Assembly: GCA_027946555.1 (NCBI GenBank)
Contig: JAPEVC010000027.1
Coordinates: 1 to 64,000, forward strand
Direction of reading: 5' to 3'
Origin: Gnomoniopsis sp. IMI 355080
Taxonomy: Eukaryota > Ascomycota > Sordariomycetes > Diaporthales > Gnomoniaceae
Length of the DNA: 64,000 bases
Made by a program: the position numbers and the translations under genes. Below the pieces are notes generated by a model, which was given only the letters and a program-made list of their open reading frames with translations, ran no database searches and was not told the origin of the DNA. This document shows positions 11,845-20,866 of the stretch, piece after piece. Each line of letters opens with the position of its first letter. The first letter of the stretch is position 1.

Positions 11845-12642
11845 CTACGACAGCCTTTGCATTAAGTAGTCGACCTCCACCTCCTTCGTAAGAGGTATTA
11901 TAAAGTCCTTGTACATAGCCACCACTGCATCCACGTTGATCTTGCTCTGGTCCACGCCCGACTGAAGCTTCAAAGACGGGTCGGTGCCGTAGGTTTCGGC
12001 CTTGAGCTTCAGCCTCTCCAATACCTGCTGCTCCACCGCCTTGTTTTCAATCTGACTACCAATACCCTCGGTATCGCCCGCCTTGATCAGTGCCGTATAC
12101 TTTTCCTTCTCGCTCTGAAACTTGCTCTCCGCCACAAACTTGCCAAAGTGGATGCGCCTGCTCAAGGCCTGTAACACGGCAATGTCGCACGTGGCGCTAC
12201 TGCCGTAGTTTTCCTGCAAGACGCCCCTGTCCTCGCGCCCAAAGGTTGGGCATACGTTCGGCAAGAAGCTCTCGATGTAGAATTTCTTAATCTTGTCGTT
12301 GACGTTGACATCATTAGGGTGCAGAATTTGCGGGTAGGCGATTGGAGGTAGGATGGACTTGTTGAGCTGTGCGCGAGGAAAGAAAGGGTATTCGTCCGGC
12401 GACTCGAAGCGGCGGATCAGGGACTGTAGCTTCTCCTGCTCGAGCAGGTACCAGTCCATAAGACTGAGGTCGGAGCCGGGGAGGGGCACTGCGCCCGGAA
12501 TGTAGATGTTGCTGTTGAGGGGGAATTGTACGCGCTCGATGAGGTGGAAGGTGATGGTATCTTCGAGTCGAATTAGCTGGAAACGGATTCGCGAGAGGTC
12601 GAGAGCTTTAGACGCGTCCGAGAGGTCGATGAGAGAATCCAT
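11845..12642 (-). CDS. aro7: Chorismate mutase (Aro7 type)
   Basis: Intronless, 265 residues, close to yeast Aro7 in length. It converts chorismate to prephenate, the first step toward phenylalanine and tyrosine, in the cytosol. The all-helical AroQ-class signature is clear: LDLSRIRFQLIRLEDTI at the N-terminus (with the active-site Arg), then IERVQFPLNSNIY, SLMDWYLLEQEKLQSLIRRF, and the C-terminal IPLTKEVEVDYLMQRL with the active-site Glu/Lys region. Allosteric regulation by tryptophan (activation) and tyrosine (inhibition) is known for the family and likely here, but not shown by the sequence alone. Stop and start are unambiguous. Confidence 0.96.
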   Translation of the reverse strand: MDSLIDLSDASKALDLSRIRFQLIRLEDTITFHLIERVQFPLNSNIYIPGAVPLPGSDLSLMDWYLLEQEKLQSLIRRFESPDEYPFFPRAQLNKSILPPIAYPQILHPNDVNVNDKIKKFYIESFLPNVCPTFGREDRGVLQENYGSSATCDIAVLQALSRRIHFGKFVAESKFQSEKEKYTALIKAGDTEGIGSQIENKAVEQQVLERLKLKAETYGTDPSLKLQSGVDQSKINVDAVVAMYKDFIIPLTKEVEVDYLMQRLS

Positions 12643-13735
12643 CTTGAGATGTGGTGGGCGATTTGCTGTCTATTGGTGGGTTGAGGACGAGGTATGTGTG
12701 ATATTGGGAGACAGCTCTCAAGAAGCGATGGGTTCAAGCCTCACTTTGAAGAGAGCTACATGTGCGGCGCAGTGGACTGTCAAGTGTTACACAAGAAGAA
12801 TAGGGCTCGTGGTGAGGCTGCCGGTAATTGAGGGGGCAGAGGGTTTTAATTCATTGACCTTCCGTCTTCCGGGGCTCGGCTCCGGAGCTGCGGCGGGCGG
12901 GCGGGCAAGTACCTGCCACCGGCGAGGGGTTGCAGCCCTTGTATCGGGAAGTCATCAACAGCCCTAATCATTGATCCACCTTTTGAAGGTGGTAGTATGG
13001 CATGATCTGGGAGTTCCTGCTACGTGGACTTTGAAAGGGTACGAACACCTCTGTAGCAAGGACGGGAAATACTACAGCGTAGGTTTCCTATGATGTACAT
13101 GGCAGCACATACCACGGAATACATGACATGTACGGATGTAGTGTGTGTACTGCGTATGAAGACCAAGGGAGGAACCCTGCTTCCGTGCAGACTTCTAGAA
13201 CCCTTGCCCCGTTCCCGTTATCTACCTAGGTACCCTGGCAGCCCTGGCAGCCTGGTCTAGGTTGTCCCAGTTGTCTGTCGCGTGCAAGCGAAGTCTGGTA
13301 GAGGCGACTTTGCTTGTGCACACTATGATCAAGTCGAGCAGCCGCCAGCATAACACGCAATCATCCAATCTCCAACATCACTGCATCGCGTCCCTGAGCG
13401 AACTAGACGGTGCTTTCATTGCTGCTTCATCATCTGTGTTACAGTCTCCGCCTCAGCCCTCTTTGCCCAGACGAGCAGACAGCTCTCGAACAAGACATCA
13501 CTCCCGAACAAAGCTCCGTCGGAGTCTCCACTTGTGCTCCAGTGTTTACGCATGGCCAGCTCGGACGACCACAACGCTTTTCACGACGACAAAAATGATT
13601 CGTCAATCATATCGGTATGCACCTACACCGTAGTCTTCGAGCCCTGTCTTGAAGAGCTTTTGCTCTGTCCAGTCCTCCTCCTCCTGCTCTTCCTGCTCCT
13701 GTTCGCAACCGCCTCTTTGTCTTGGTCTGTCGACC
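12643..13735. other. Divergent promoter region of aro7 and mdv1
   Basis: About 1.1 kb between divergent genes. A tandem of CCTGGCAG-like units lies near 13230-13257, and a CT-rich stretch (about 13665-13710) precedes the mdv1 start, as is common at fungal transcription starts. Open frames here are low-complexity and not supported as genes. Confidence 0.5.
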
Positions 13736-15790
13736 ATGTCCAAGGATGGAACTGTTTCACTGACGGCAGACTCGCTATCCATGCAGGCTCGTGGTCTCGA
13801 GGCATTTGGCCGCAAAGTAACCACCACGGCCAGCCACCTTATGGGCCCTTTGGATCCGACACAAAGCGCCCACTATCAGTCGGCCATGGGCGAGGTCTCC
13901 AAGCAGCTGCGGCGGCCCACGCTGCAGCGGAGCATGTTCTCAATGGCAAAGACAACCCCCACCGATATGGTGCGGTCAAGGCTTTCCACGAGCGAGATAC
14001 AACACCGCGCCCTCTCCTATATACCAGACACGCTGCTCAAGGACATACCAGAAGATGAAAACTCCTACTCGCTGTTCAAGGGCTTTCAGGCTAGTTTCCC
14101 AGACTTCACATACGAGGGCAAGAAGCATAGGAGGAGGGTGTCTAGAGGGAGGAAGATGCTCGAAGAAGGCCACATTGACCCCAACAGCCCTCAAGCAGTT
14201 CAAAAGCTCCAGAAGGAAAAGGCCACTATGATGCATGAATTTGAGATGCTGGGCATACGGAAAAACATGGCTAGCAGCGAGATCCGCGAGATTGACAACA
14301 AGATAGCAAATCTGGCTGGCATGCGCAGAATTATCCTCGACCGTTTGGCCGACTTGGAGCAGGAAGAGTCTATCTTGGAACATGACAGTAAGACTGATGA
14401 TGTGCCCTTGAAGGCTTTTGGGCATTGCTAACTTGAATCAGTCGTCGACGTAGAAAATCGCTTGGAGGAGGCTGAGGAGTTGGTGCTTGAGGCCGAATCC
14501 GTGGCAGGTATCCGTACACCCACGCAGGGTAGTGAGGGCGGTGAGGACGATGTAAACGGCTTTATGTCTCAATCGATCTACGAGAAACTGCCGTCTGCCA
14601 ATAGCACGCCCTCGAGAACGAAGAAGCCGAGGAGTCTACGCAAAAAGTCTATGCCAATATTGCACGAACACTACGACCCTGGTACCTCGATTCGCGAGAT
14701 TCGTGCTCACCAGGACTGCATTACTGCTATGGACTTTGACGCACCCTTTGGAATATTGGTTACTTCAGCTTTAGACGACGCTGTACGGGTCTGGGACTTG
14801 AATGCCGGACGATGCATGGGAAACCTCGAGGGCCACACGGCCTCTGTGCGCACGCTGCAGGTTGAGGACAACATTTGTGCGACGGGATCGGTGGACGCTA
14901 CAATTCGGCTTTGGGATCTCAGCAGGGCTCGTTATGATCCTATCGGCGAACAAGCGAACGAGGATGAGGACGAAGCGGAAATGGCTTTTGCGAACGAAGA
15001 CGATCAGCCAGTGGAGCCCCCCGCCGGTAGCATGGACGACTGCCCCTTGACGACATTGCAATCTCACATGGCCGAAATTACCGCGCTTCACTTCCGGGGC
15101 GACATCTTGGTATCGGGTTCGGCGGACAAGACTATTCGACAGTGGGATCTCGAAAAGGGCCGCTGCGTACAGACCCTAGACGTTATGTGGGCCGCGGCAC
15201 AGGCATCCGCCAGCCTGGGAGAGAGCAAGTGGAAGCCAACGAACCGAGCCCCGGCTCAGGATGCGCCTTTTGTCGGAGCTCTGCAAGTCTTCGATGCTGC
15301 TCTTGCCTGTGCTACTGCGGATGGTATGGTCCGGCTATGGGATCTGCGTAGTGGCCAAGTCCACCGCAGCCTGGTGGGTCACACTGGACCAGTGACATGT
15401 CTCCAATTTGACGATGTTCATCTTGTTACTGGTAGTTTGGACAGGAGTATCCGGGTATGTATCACCGTCTCCTTTGCTTCTATCTGACCAACTCGACTCT
15501 AATCACTCCTTTAGATATGGGATCTACGGACTGGTTCTCTCTATGATGCCTATGCCTACGACCATCCGGTCACAGACATGTCTTTCGACAGCCGTCGGAT
15601 AGTTAGTGCCGCTGGCGAGGACGTGGTCAAGGTGTACGATAAGCTCGAGTCTCGTCAATGGGATTGTGGTGCTGGGGTCAAGGCCGCCGAGGAGGGCAGG
15701 AAGTCGGCTGTTGTTGAACGTGTACGCATACGGGACGGATATATGACGGAGGCGCGCCAGGATGGTATCGTCGGGGTGTGGTCATGCTAG
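13736..15790 (+). CDS. mdv1: Mitochondrial division protein 1 (Mdv1/Caf4), WD40 adaptor
   Basis: Predicted 646 residues in three exons: 13736-14387, 14442-15454 and 15515-15790; introns of 54 and 60 nt. Mdv1 links the outer-membrane receptor Fis1 to the dynamin GTPase Dnm1 during mitochondrial fission. The order matches the family: an N-terminal extension with helical Fis1-binding segments (about 1-150), a coiled coil (about 153-245, interrupted by the first intron), a low-complexity linker, then WD40 repeats from about 300 to the end. Repeats show VRVWDL, IRLWDL, IRQWDL, VRLWDL and IRIWDL strand ends; the acidic loop after the second repeat (EDEDEAEMAF) is typical of fungal Mdv1. The start is the ATG giving MSKDGTV. 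The upstream in-frame ATG would add a Ser/Cys-rich stretch that looks untranslated. Confidence 0.94.
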
Positions 15791-16425
15791 ATGCACACAG
15801 CATAGAGAAAAGAATCAAAGCACACCTAGAATTTCATTCGGCTATGTCGTGTCTCAGTGGTATGATCAGACAGTGAGGGTGTGCCTTGCCCAATCGTCCC
15901 CTCTGCTCTGTGGCAACATTCCTGATGGACATCGTGAGAGAGGCTGAACTCTGTCTTTATGGAGTCGCATTGGGTTTGTCTCTTCTACTAATTACGTGTG
16001 AGATCATATGCTTAAAATTACAACAAGCCTGTCATTATCATTCAAGATTGGAAATAAGCAAGTATGCGTCTTTATACGGAGCCAACAAGCATGCCCAGCG
16101 CCTGCCAAGGTTGGAGCCGCGGCTTGCTCACGAGTATCCACCATACTATGTATGCCCGCGACATTGTCAGCTGAGCTACATTCGACTCGTGGTGCAGAGG
16201 ATTCATTGCAATATCTGGTCTGTGGGCGAGGACCGGATGTGTCTTTAATTCAGTAGGTTGCAAAGTCGCTGGTCCTACTCACTGCTCCAAAGGGGCCGCC
16301 CAACCCGGCACGAGCTCCCCTCATCAGCGATTAGTGTGCACAGATGAACACTCGTCCGTTCTGGCGATTTGGTAAGACTTGGAATTCGACAATATAACAT
16401 TACTTGAACGGTTCTCAACACCAGG
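15791..16425. other. Intergenic region
   Basis: About 0.6 kb between two plus-strand genes, with no supportable gene. It probably includes the promoter of the dioxygenase. Confidence 0.5.
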
Positions 16426-17685
16426 ATGGCATCCAGAACAGTGACGGACCCACCCACTCACACGTACAAGCTGGAGCTCAGGAGCGCTTACGGGCCTGTC
16501 TGTCGCGATGTTCTCAAGACGCCACCACGGGACTGCGACCCGTCTGAAGTCCCCGTCATCGATCTCTCCGGTATCTACGGCGATGCCACCGCCCGCAAAA
16601 CTCTCGCCGCCACCATCCGCGACGCAGCCGAGAACACCGGCTTCTTTTACATAAAAAACCATGGCATTCCCAGCACCACCATCGACGCGGCGCTCGCCCA
16701 AGCCAAGGCCTTTTTCGCACAGCCCGCGGAGAAGAAGCAGGAGATCTCAACGTCCAAAAGTGCCTTCTTCAATGGCTGGACCGAGATCCGCGGCACAAAC
16801 ATCTCGCCGTCGGAGACGCGGGATTTTCGCGAGGGCTTCGCCTGGCGGTACGATCCAATCTATGATCCAGACCAGAAGGACCACGTTCCCGAAGAGATCA
16901 AGCCGTGGATCCGAGGCGAAGAATTTGTCTGGTGCGTACTTATCTTCTTCTTTCCCATGCTACAGAGACCCTATCTCTTGGTCGAGAGGACGTTCCAAGA
17001 CATCCTCACATTGGACTGTGCAACGCGCTGATTAGGCTAATTAGGGAGGGGACGAGCCATCTGCCTGGCTTCAAGGAGGACTGTCTCAAATACTGGCAGG
17101 AGTGCCTCAAGCTTGCGCGGCGAATGATCCGCATTTTTGCGCTGGCGCTGGACCTTCCTGAAACGTACTTTGACGACATCGTGACGTTTCCAGGAGCGGA
17201 TGGAGTCTTCAATTACTACCCTGCGAATGATTCGCTGCCTGATGCTACTATCGACGTTGGTCTCGGGGCACATACCGACCTACAATCTTTCACGTTGCTG
17301 TTACAGGACTCAGTTGGGGGCTTGCAAGTCCTCACCAATGAAGGCCAGTGGATCAAAGTACCGCCGATCAAAGACACCTTCGTCATCAATATTGGAGACT
17401 TTCTCATGAGGCTGTCGAACGATAGGTTCAAGTCAACTGTACATCGGGTCTTTAACATTGCGCCTGTCGATCGGTACTCTATGCCGTTTTTCTTCGGCTT
17501 CAACTTCAATGAAAAGTGTGGGGTGCTCCCGAGTTGTACGAGCGAGAGCAACCCTGCAAAATACGAGCCCATTACTTGCGGAGAGGTGAGTTTTCGAGTA
17601 TCTAGGCAAAATTGGTCATTTTCTAATATCGACCGGATAGTGGTGTCAGTTGCGGTTTGAGCAGGGAAGCAAGAAAACAAGTTAG
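16426..17685 (+). CDS. 2-oxoglutarate/Fe(II)-dependent dioxygenase (IPNS-like)
   Basis: Predicted 363 residues in three exons: 16426-16931, 17045-17585 and 17641-17685 (introns 113 and 55 nt). The N-terminal DIOX_N domain begins VPVIDLSGIYG and contains TGFFYIKNHGIP. The double-stranded beta-helix core carries the iron ligands His245 and Asp247 (AHTDLQSFTLLLQ) and His302 (STVHRVFN), and the 2-oxoglutarate-binding Arg312/Ser314 (DRYSMPFFFGFN). All catalytic residues are present, so the enzyme should be active. The substrate cannot be read from sequence; relatives include isopenicillin N synthase, flavonol synthase and gibberellin oxidases. No biosynthetic backbone gene lies nearby, so a metabolite cluster is not indicated. 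The short third exon supplies the terminal GEWCQLRFEQGSKKTS. Confidence 0.92.
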
Positions 17686-18366
17686 CCAGGCATTTGTGGT
17701 GCCGTTCTTCCTCAGATGGGTAACGCGGCTGGTCGACGAGCTGCGCACTAATTCACCAAGGTATCTGATACCAAGTGGACAAAGAAATAGGTCTGTTGGG
17801 CTCCGGTCACACAATAGCAATCCAATGACGGAAAACAGACCACTAAGATGGAGGTTGGTCCAAGGCATTAGGTGATAATTCGTTGTCGAAGAAGTCATCA
17901 ATGAACCGGGTAGACAGAAGTGAGACGCAGTATTTCGAAGCGCAGCATTGCCGAGTGGAGCGTGCACTCGAAGTCTAAATTGGCCTTCTCCGCCTCCCCT
18001 TGCACTGGTCACATAGCCATCATTGGGGTGAATATACTCCTCGCTGGTGTGTGCTGAACGCGGTAACACAGCAAATGAATAGAATGAAGGCCTCAGTGAG
18101 GCTCGGGATAGGACGCATGGCAGAGTTCGGCCTCTCACATCTCCAGAGCCCTTTTGCATCAGGTGTCCATGATGTACCAGGTATGAGCATTGAAAATTCA
18201 CTTTTGAAATCGTCATTCGTCCTACCAAGACGTGTCTCGCTGTTGTAAAACAATCTCGCTGTAGTCTCAAGGGCCGGCCATTCTTTTTGGCGGTTTTCGC
18301 TTTTCCACCCGTACAGATTCAGCCTTCTTCGGGCTGCATACATCAATTCAACCCATATTTCTCTTC
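17686..18366. other. Tail-to-tail intergenic region
   Basis: About 0.7 kb between the convergent 3' ends of the dioxygenase and arg-2 genes. A long minus-strand open frame crosses it and runs into the dioxygenase, but it has no domain or codon pattern that supports a gene. Confidence 0.45.
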
Positions 18367-19956
18367 CTATGAGGCAGCAGTAGCCTCCTTGAGAGGAGTT
18401 GGCTCACTAAAACATCTGATGTCAGCAATGAACCTTTTCATAGTGAAACAGGATACGCAATATGGGATATGCAATGGATGTGAACTTACACTCCAACCCG
18501 TTCCTTCGAGAGAAGCTCCACCAACAAGCCCGACGGGCGATTGTCCTTGTAGACCTTCTGGCTGTCCTTGAACATCTTGACGCTCTGCAGATACCTGTCG
18601 AACAAGAAGGAGCTGTCCATTGGGCCACCCTTGGCTTCGGGATGGAATTGCGTTGAGAAAATCGGACGCGTCTTGTGCAGCATTCCTATTTCGTCGTCAG
18701 TTTCGGCTTTTATTAAGCTAAAAGTTCCTGTCGTGAAGTCTTACCCTCGTTGCTCCCGTCATTGAGATTGACAAAATACTCCTTAAAGTCAGGATGAAGC
18801 GTGCTAGCATCAACAGCGTAACCGTGATTCTGGCTCGTGATGTGGCACTGACCCGTTGTCAAGTCCAGAGCAGGGATATTGTGAGCACGATTGCCGTACT
18901 TCATCTTGATGGTGCGAGCACCAGTGGCCAGGGCCATGAGCTGATGTCCAAGACAGATTCCCATCACCGGAACAGGCGACTCGTCCATGAGTCGTCCCAG
19001 GTTGTAGATGGTGTCCATGCAATGAGTTGGGTCACCAGGGCCGTTGGAAATAAAGACACCATCGACCTCGCCAGCGATCTTGTGGACCGGGTAGTTATAA
19101 GGCAGGACCGTGACTGTCGCTCCTCGGCTGACCAAGCTGCGCAGGATGTTCTCCTTGACTCCACAGTCGATCAGGGCGATGTGGAAGGTCGGGTTGGGTG
19201 CCGAGACAACGAAGGGAGCCTTGGTGCTCACCCTCTTGACCAAGTTGATCTGACCAGGGTCGACAAAGCTCTCGTCTTCATCGGCATCGTATTCGTCGCC
19301 AACGGAGATCCTGGCCAAGGAGGAACCTTGCTCTCGAAGATGGGTGACAATGGCGCGAGTGTCAACGCCGGAAATGGCGGGCACTCCCTCCCTGGCGCAC
19401 CAGTCGCTCAGACTCTCAATCGCGGTCCAGTGGCTGTATTGCTTGGCCACATCGGACACGACGATTCCAGCACACTGGATGTGGGGGGACTCGAAGTACT
19501 TGAGCAGGTTGAACTCATCACGGACGTTCGAGGGGACTCCATAATTTCCGATGAGCGGCTGCGTGAAGACGAGGATCTGGCCACGGTATGAAGGGTCGGT
19601 CATGGACTCTGGGTAGCCAACCAGGGAGGTGGTAAAGACAGCCTCTCCAGAGATGTTGGAATTGGCACCGAAGGCGGTTCCGTGGAAGACCGGGCCGTCC
19701 TAACGGGAACAGTCAGCTCGGGAAGAGGCCATCACGACTGGAGCACACCTACCCGAATAGTCAAGGTGGCGTCTAAGTTCTCGACAGGAGCAGTGGCCCT
19801 CGACCTCTGGTTGGGCATCTCTCTTCCCCTGCTGCCGGCGAAGGCTTGTTTGCTCGCGAATCGGGCCTGGCCCGCGAAGGGGCGGCATCGGAAGGCCATG
19901 CCTGCGGCACCGGGGGCCGAGGACTTAGTGGCGGTGACGAAGACGCGAGAGAACAT
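18367..19956 (-). CDS. arg-2: Arginine-specific carbamoyl-phosphate synthase small subunit
   Basis: Glutaminase subunit (Cpa1/arg-2) that supplies ammonia to the large subunit for carbamoyl phosphate, in the mitochondrion in filamentous fungi. Exons on the minus strand: 19956-19753, 19699-18745, 18685-18490 and probably 18415-18367, giving 467 residues. Residues 1 to about 45 (MFSRVFVTATKSSAPG onward) are an Arg/Ser/Ala-rich mitochondrial presequence. The CPSase small-chain domain begins DGPVFHGTAFGANSNISGEA. The class I glutamine amidotransferase domain has the nucleophile Cys317 in GICLGHQ and the catalytic His in QFHPEA. The last intron is uncertain: if it is not spliced, translation stops at 18488-18486 and gives 452 residues, near the usual length. 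The stop codon of that form lies inside a perfect GTAAGT donor, so splicing is favoured, adding about 16 residues ending KEATAAS. The uORF upstream implies arginine-dependent translational control. Confidence 0.95.
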
Positions 19957-20013
19957 GTCGTTATATGTATTTTTCAGTATGAGGTAGTTAGGCTGGCAGA
20001 TATCGAGGTGCTT

Positions 20014-20346
20014 TTAAGCTGAGAGAGACCTCCACAGATGGTCTTTGGTCACACAAAAGTTAGCAGAGGGGCAACGTGAGTCAGGCACTCGAACCCAGTA
20101 TTGCGGACGAACCTGAGAGATAGTCCTGCAGCAATTGATGGATTAGCAACTGCTTTTAATAATTGGCTCGGAGCTTCCGCATTGAGCTCGACCACATCGT
20201 CAACTCGCAACTGCGCAAATGCGCCACGCAAGCTTGGAGAGACGATGGGAACCAGCTCCACCAAAGGTACGGCTTGAGGCGGTAGACGGGAGGCTCGACG
20301 CAACTTGACATACCTGAGAGGTAAACTCTGACGAGCGCCCGTTCAT
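20014..20346 (-). CDS. Arginine attenuator peptide-like uORF of arg-2 (split, phase unresolved)
   Basis: Upstream ORF matching the arginine attenuator peptide of fungal arg-2/CPA1 leaders, which stalls ribosomes at its stop codon when arginine is high. The first half is at 20346-20314 (MNGRSSEFTSQ) and ends exactly at a GTATGT donor. The second half ends at 20014 with DHLWRSLSA then TAA. Both match the known peptide pattern MNGRxSxFTSQ ... DHLWRxLxA. The stop is 57 nt before the arg-2 ATG, as expected. However, the only nearby AG acceptor (20043/20042) puts the second half one base out of frame, so the exact junction is unresolved. The initiation context (CTT before ATG) is weak, which fits leaky scanning. 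Confidence 0.75.
20077..20083. promoter_or_regulatory. Cpc1/Gcn4-type site TGACTCA in the uORF intron
   Basis: A perfect palindromic Gcn4/Cpc1 consensus heptamer inside the likely intron of the arg-2 uORF. Cross-pathway control by Cpc1 is known for fungal arg-2 genes; function of this copy is inferred. Confidence 0.45.
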
Positions 20347-20510
20347 AAGGGCGGATTGTCCGGGTTCAAGGGGGGGAAACTAGATGAGGAAGTGGAACAT
20401 GAAGCAGCGATGCTGTGGATGAGAGTACTGGCTATCGTTGGTGTTGGCTTTGGTGTTGGTGTTGATGCTCTCGTTGGGTTGATTTGTGGGAAGTTGGGAA
20501 ATCAAAAGGC

Positions 20511-20516
20511 GAGTCA
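20511..20516 (-). promoter_or_regulatory. TGACTC element upstream of arg-2
   Basis: TGACTC on the minus strand, 165 nt before the uORF start. It matches the core of the Cpc1/Gcn4 binding site. Confidence 0.4.
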
Positions 20517-20557
20517 CACGAAGGGGGAGAACAAGCTATCTTGCCAGGCGGCTGAAG

Positions 20558-20563
20558 GAGTCA
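20558..20563 (-). promoter_or_regulatory. TGACTC element upstream of arg-2
   Basis: Second TGACTC core in the promoter, 42 nt further from the gene than the first and in the same orientation. Paired sites strengthen the case for general amino acid control. Confidence 0.4.
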
Positions 20564-20866
20564 CTTTTGGGCTTTTCCACGCGATAGAGTGGTCCGGCTT
20601 GCGGACCTCCATGCCAATATTAAATTTTTCCAACGCAAAAGTGGGGTTACGTCACTAAGGATCCCGGTCCTTGGCCCTGGGTTTTGGCGGGGACGTTATC
20701 GCGCAATCTCAAGGGGTCCCTCAGCCGCCCCCAGGCACATTCTGACGACATACTATTACCACAGATGGAAATCCAGACCCACCAGAACATCTCAACAGAT
20801 TTTGCAGGACTTTTGAATTGTCTATCACATCTGGCTTTAATACGTCGGCTGAGTAATGACTGGGGT

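Larger units (their letters stand above)
20347..20866. other. arg-2 promoter region
   Basis: About 0.5 kb between arg-2 and the 3' end of the upstream transporter gene, both on the minus strand. It contains two TGACTC elements and a TTGGTG-type repeat (about 20437-20465). No gene is supported. Confidence 0.5.

Noticed and set aside
17623..18270. 215-codon minus-strand open frame between the dioxygenase and arg-2
   Set aside because: It overlaps the dioxygenase 3' end, has no domain, and its composition looks like chance; no promoter or intron logic supports it.
18794..19591. 265-codon plus-strand open frame
   Set aside because: It is the antisense shadow of arg-2, whose protein is clearly conserved.
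20080..20110. GGTTCGA-like sequence suggesting a tRNA T-arm
   Set aside because: The flanking bases cannot form the T-stem, and no acceptor stem or anticodon arm is present. Similar motifs near 27230, 37142 and 61710 failed the same test.
20049..20303. 84-codon open frame within the arg-2 leader
   Set aside because: It lies in the uORF intron and is in a different frame from the attenuator peptide; likely chance.
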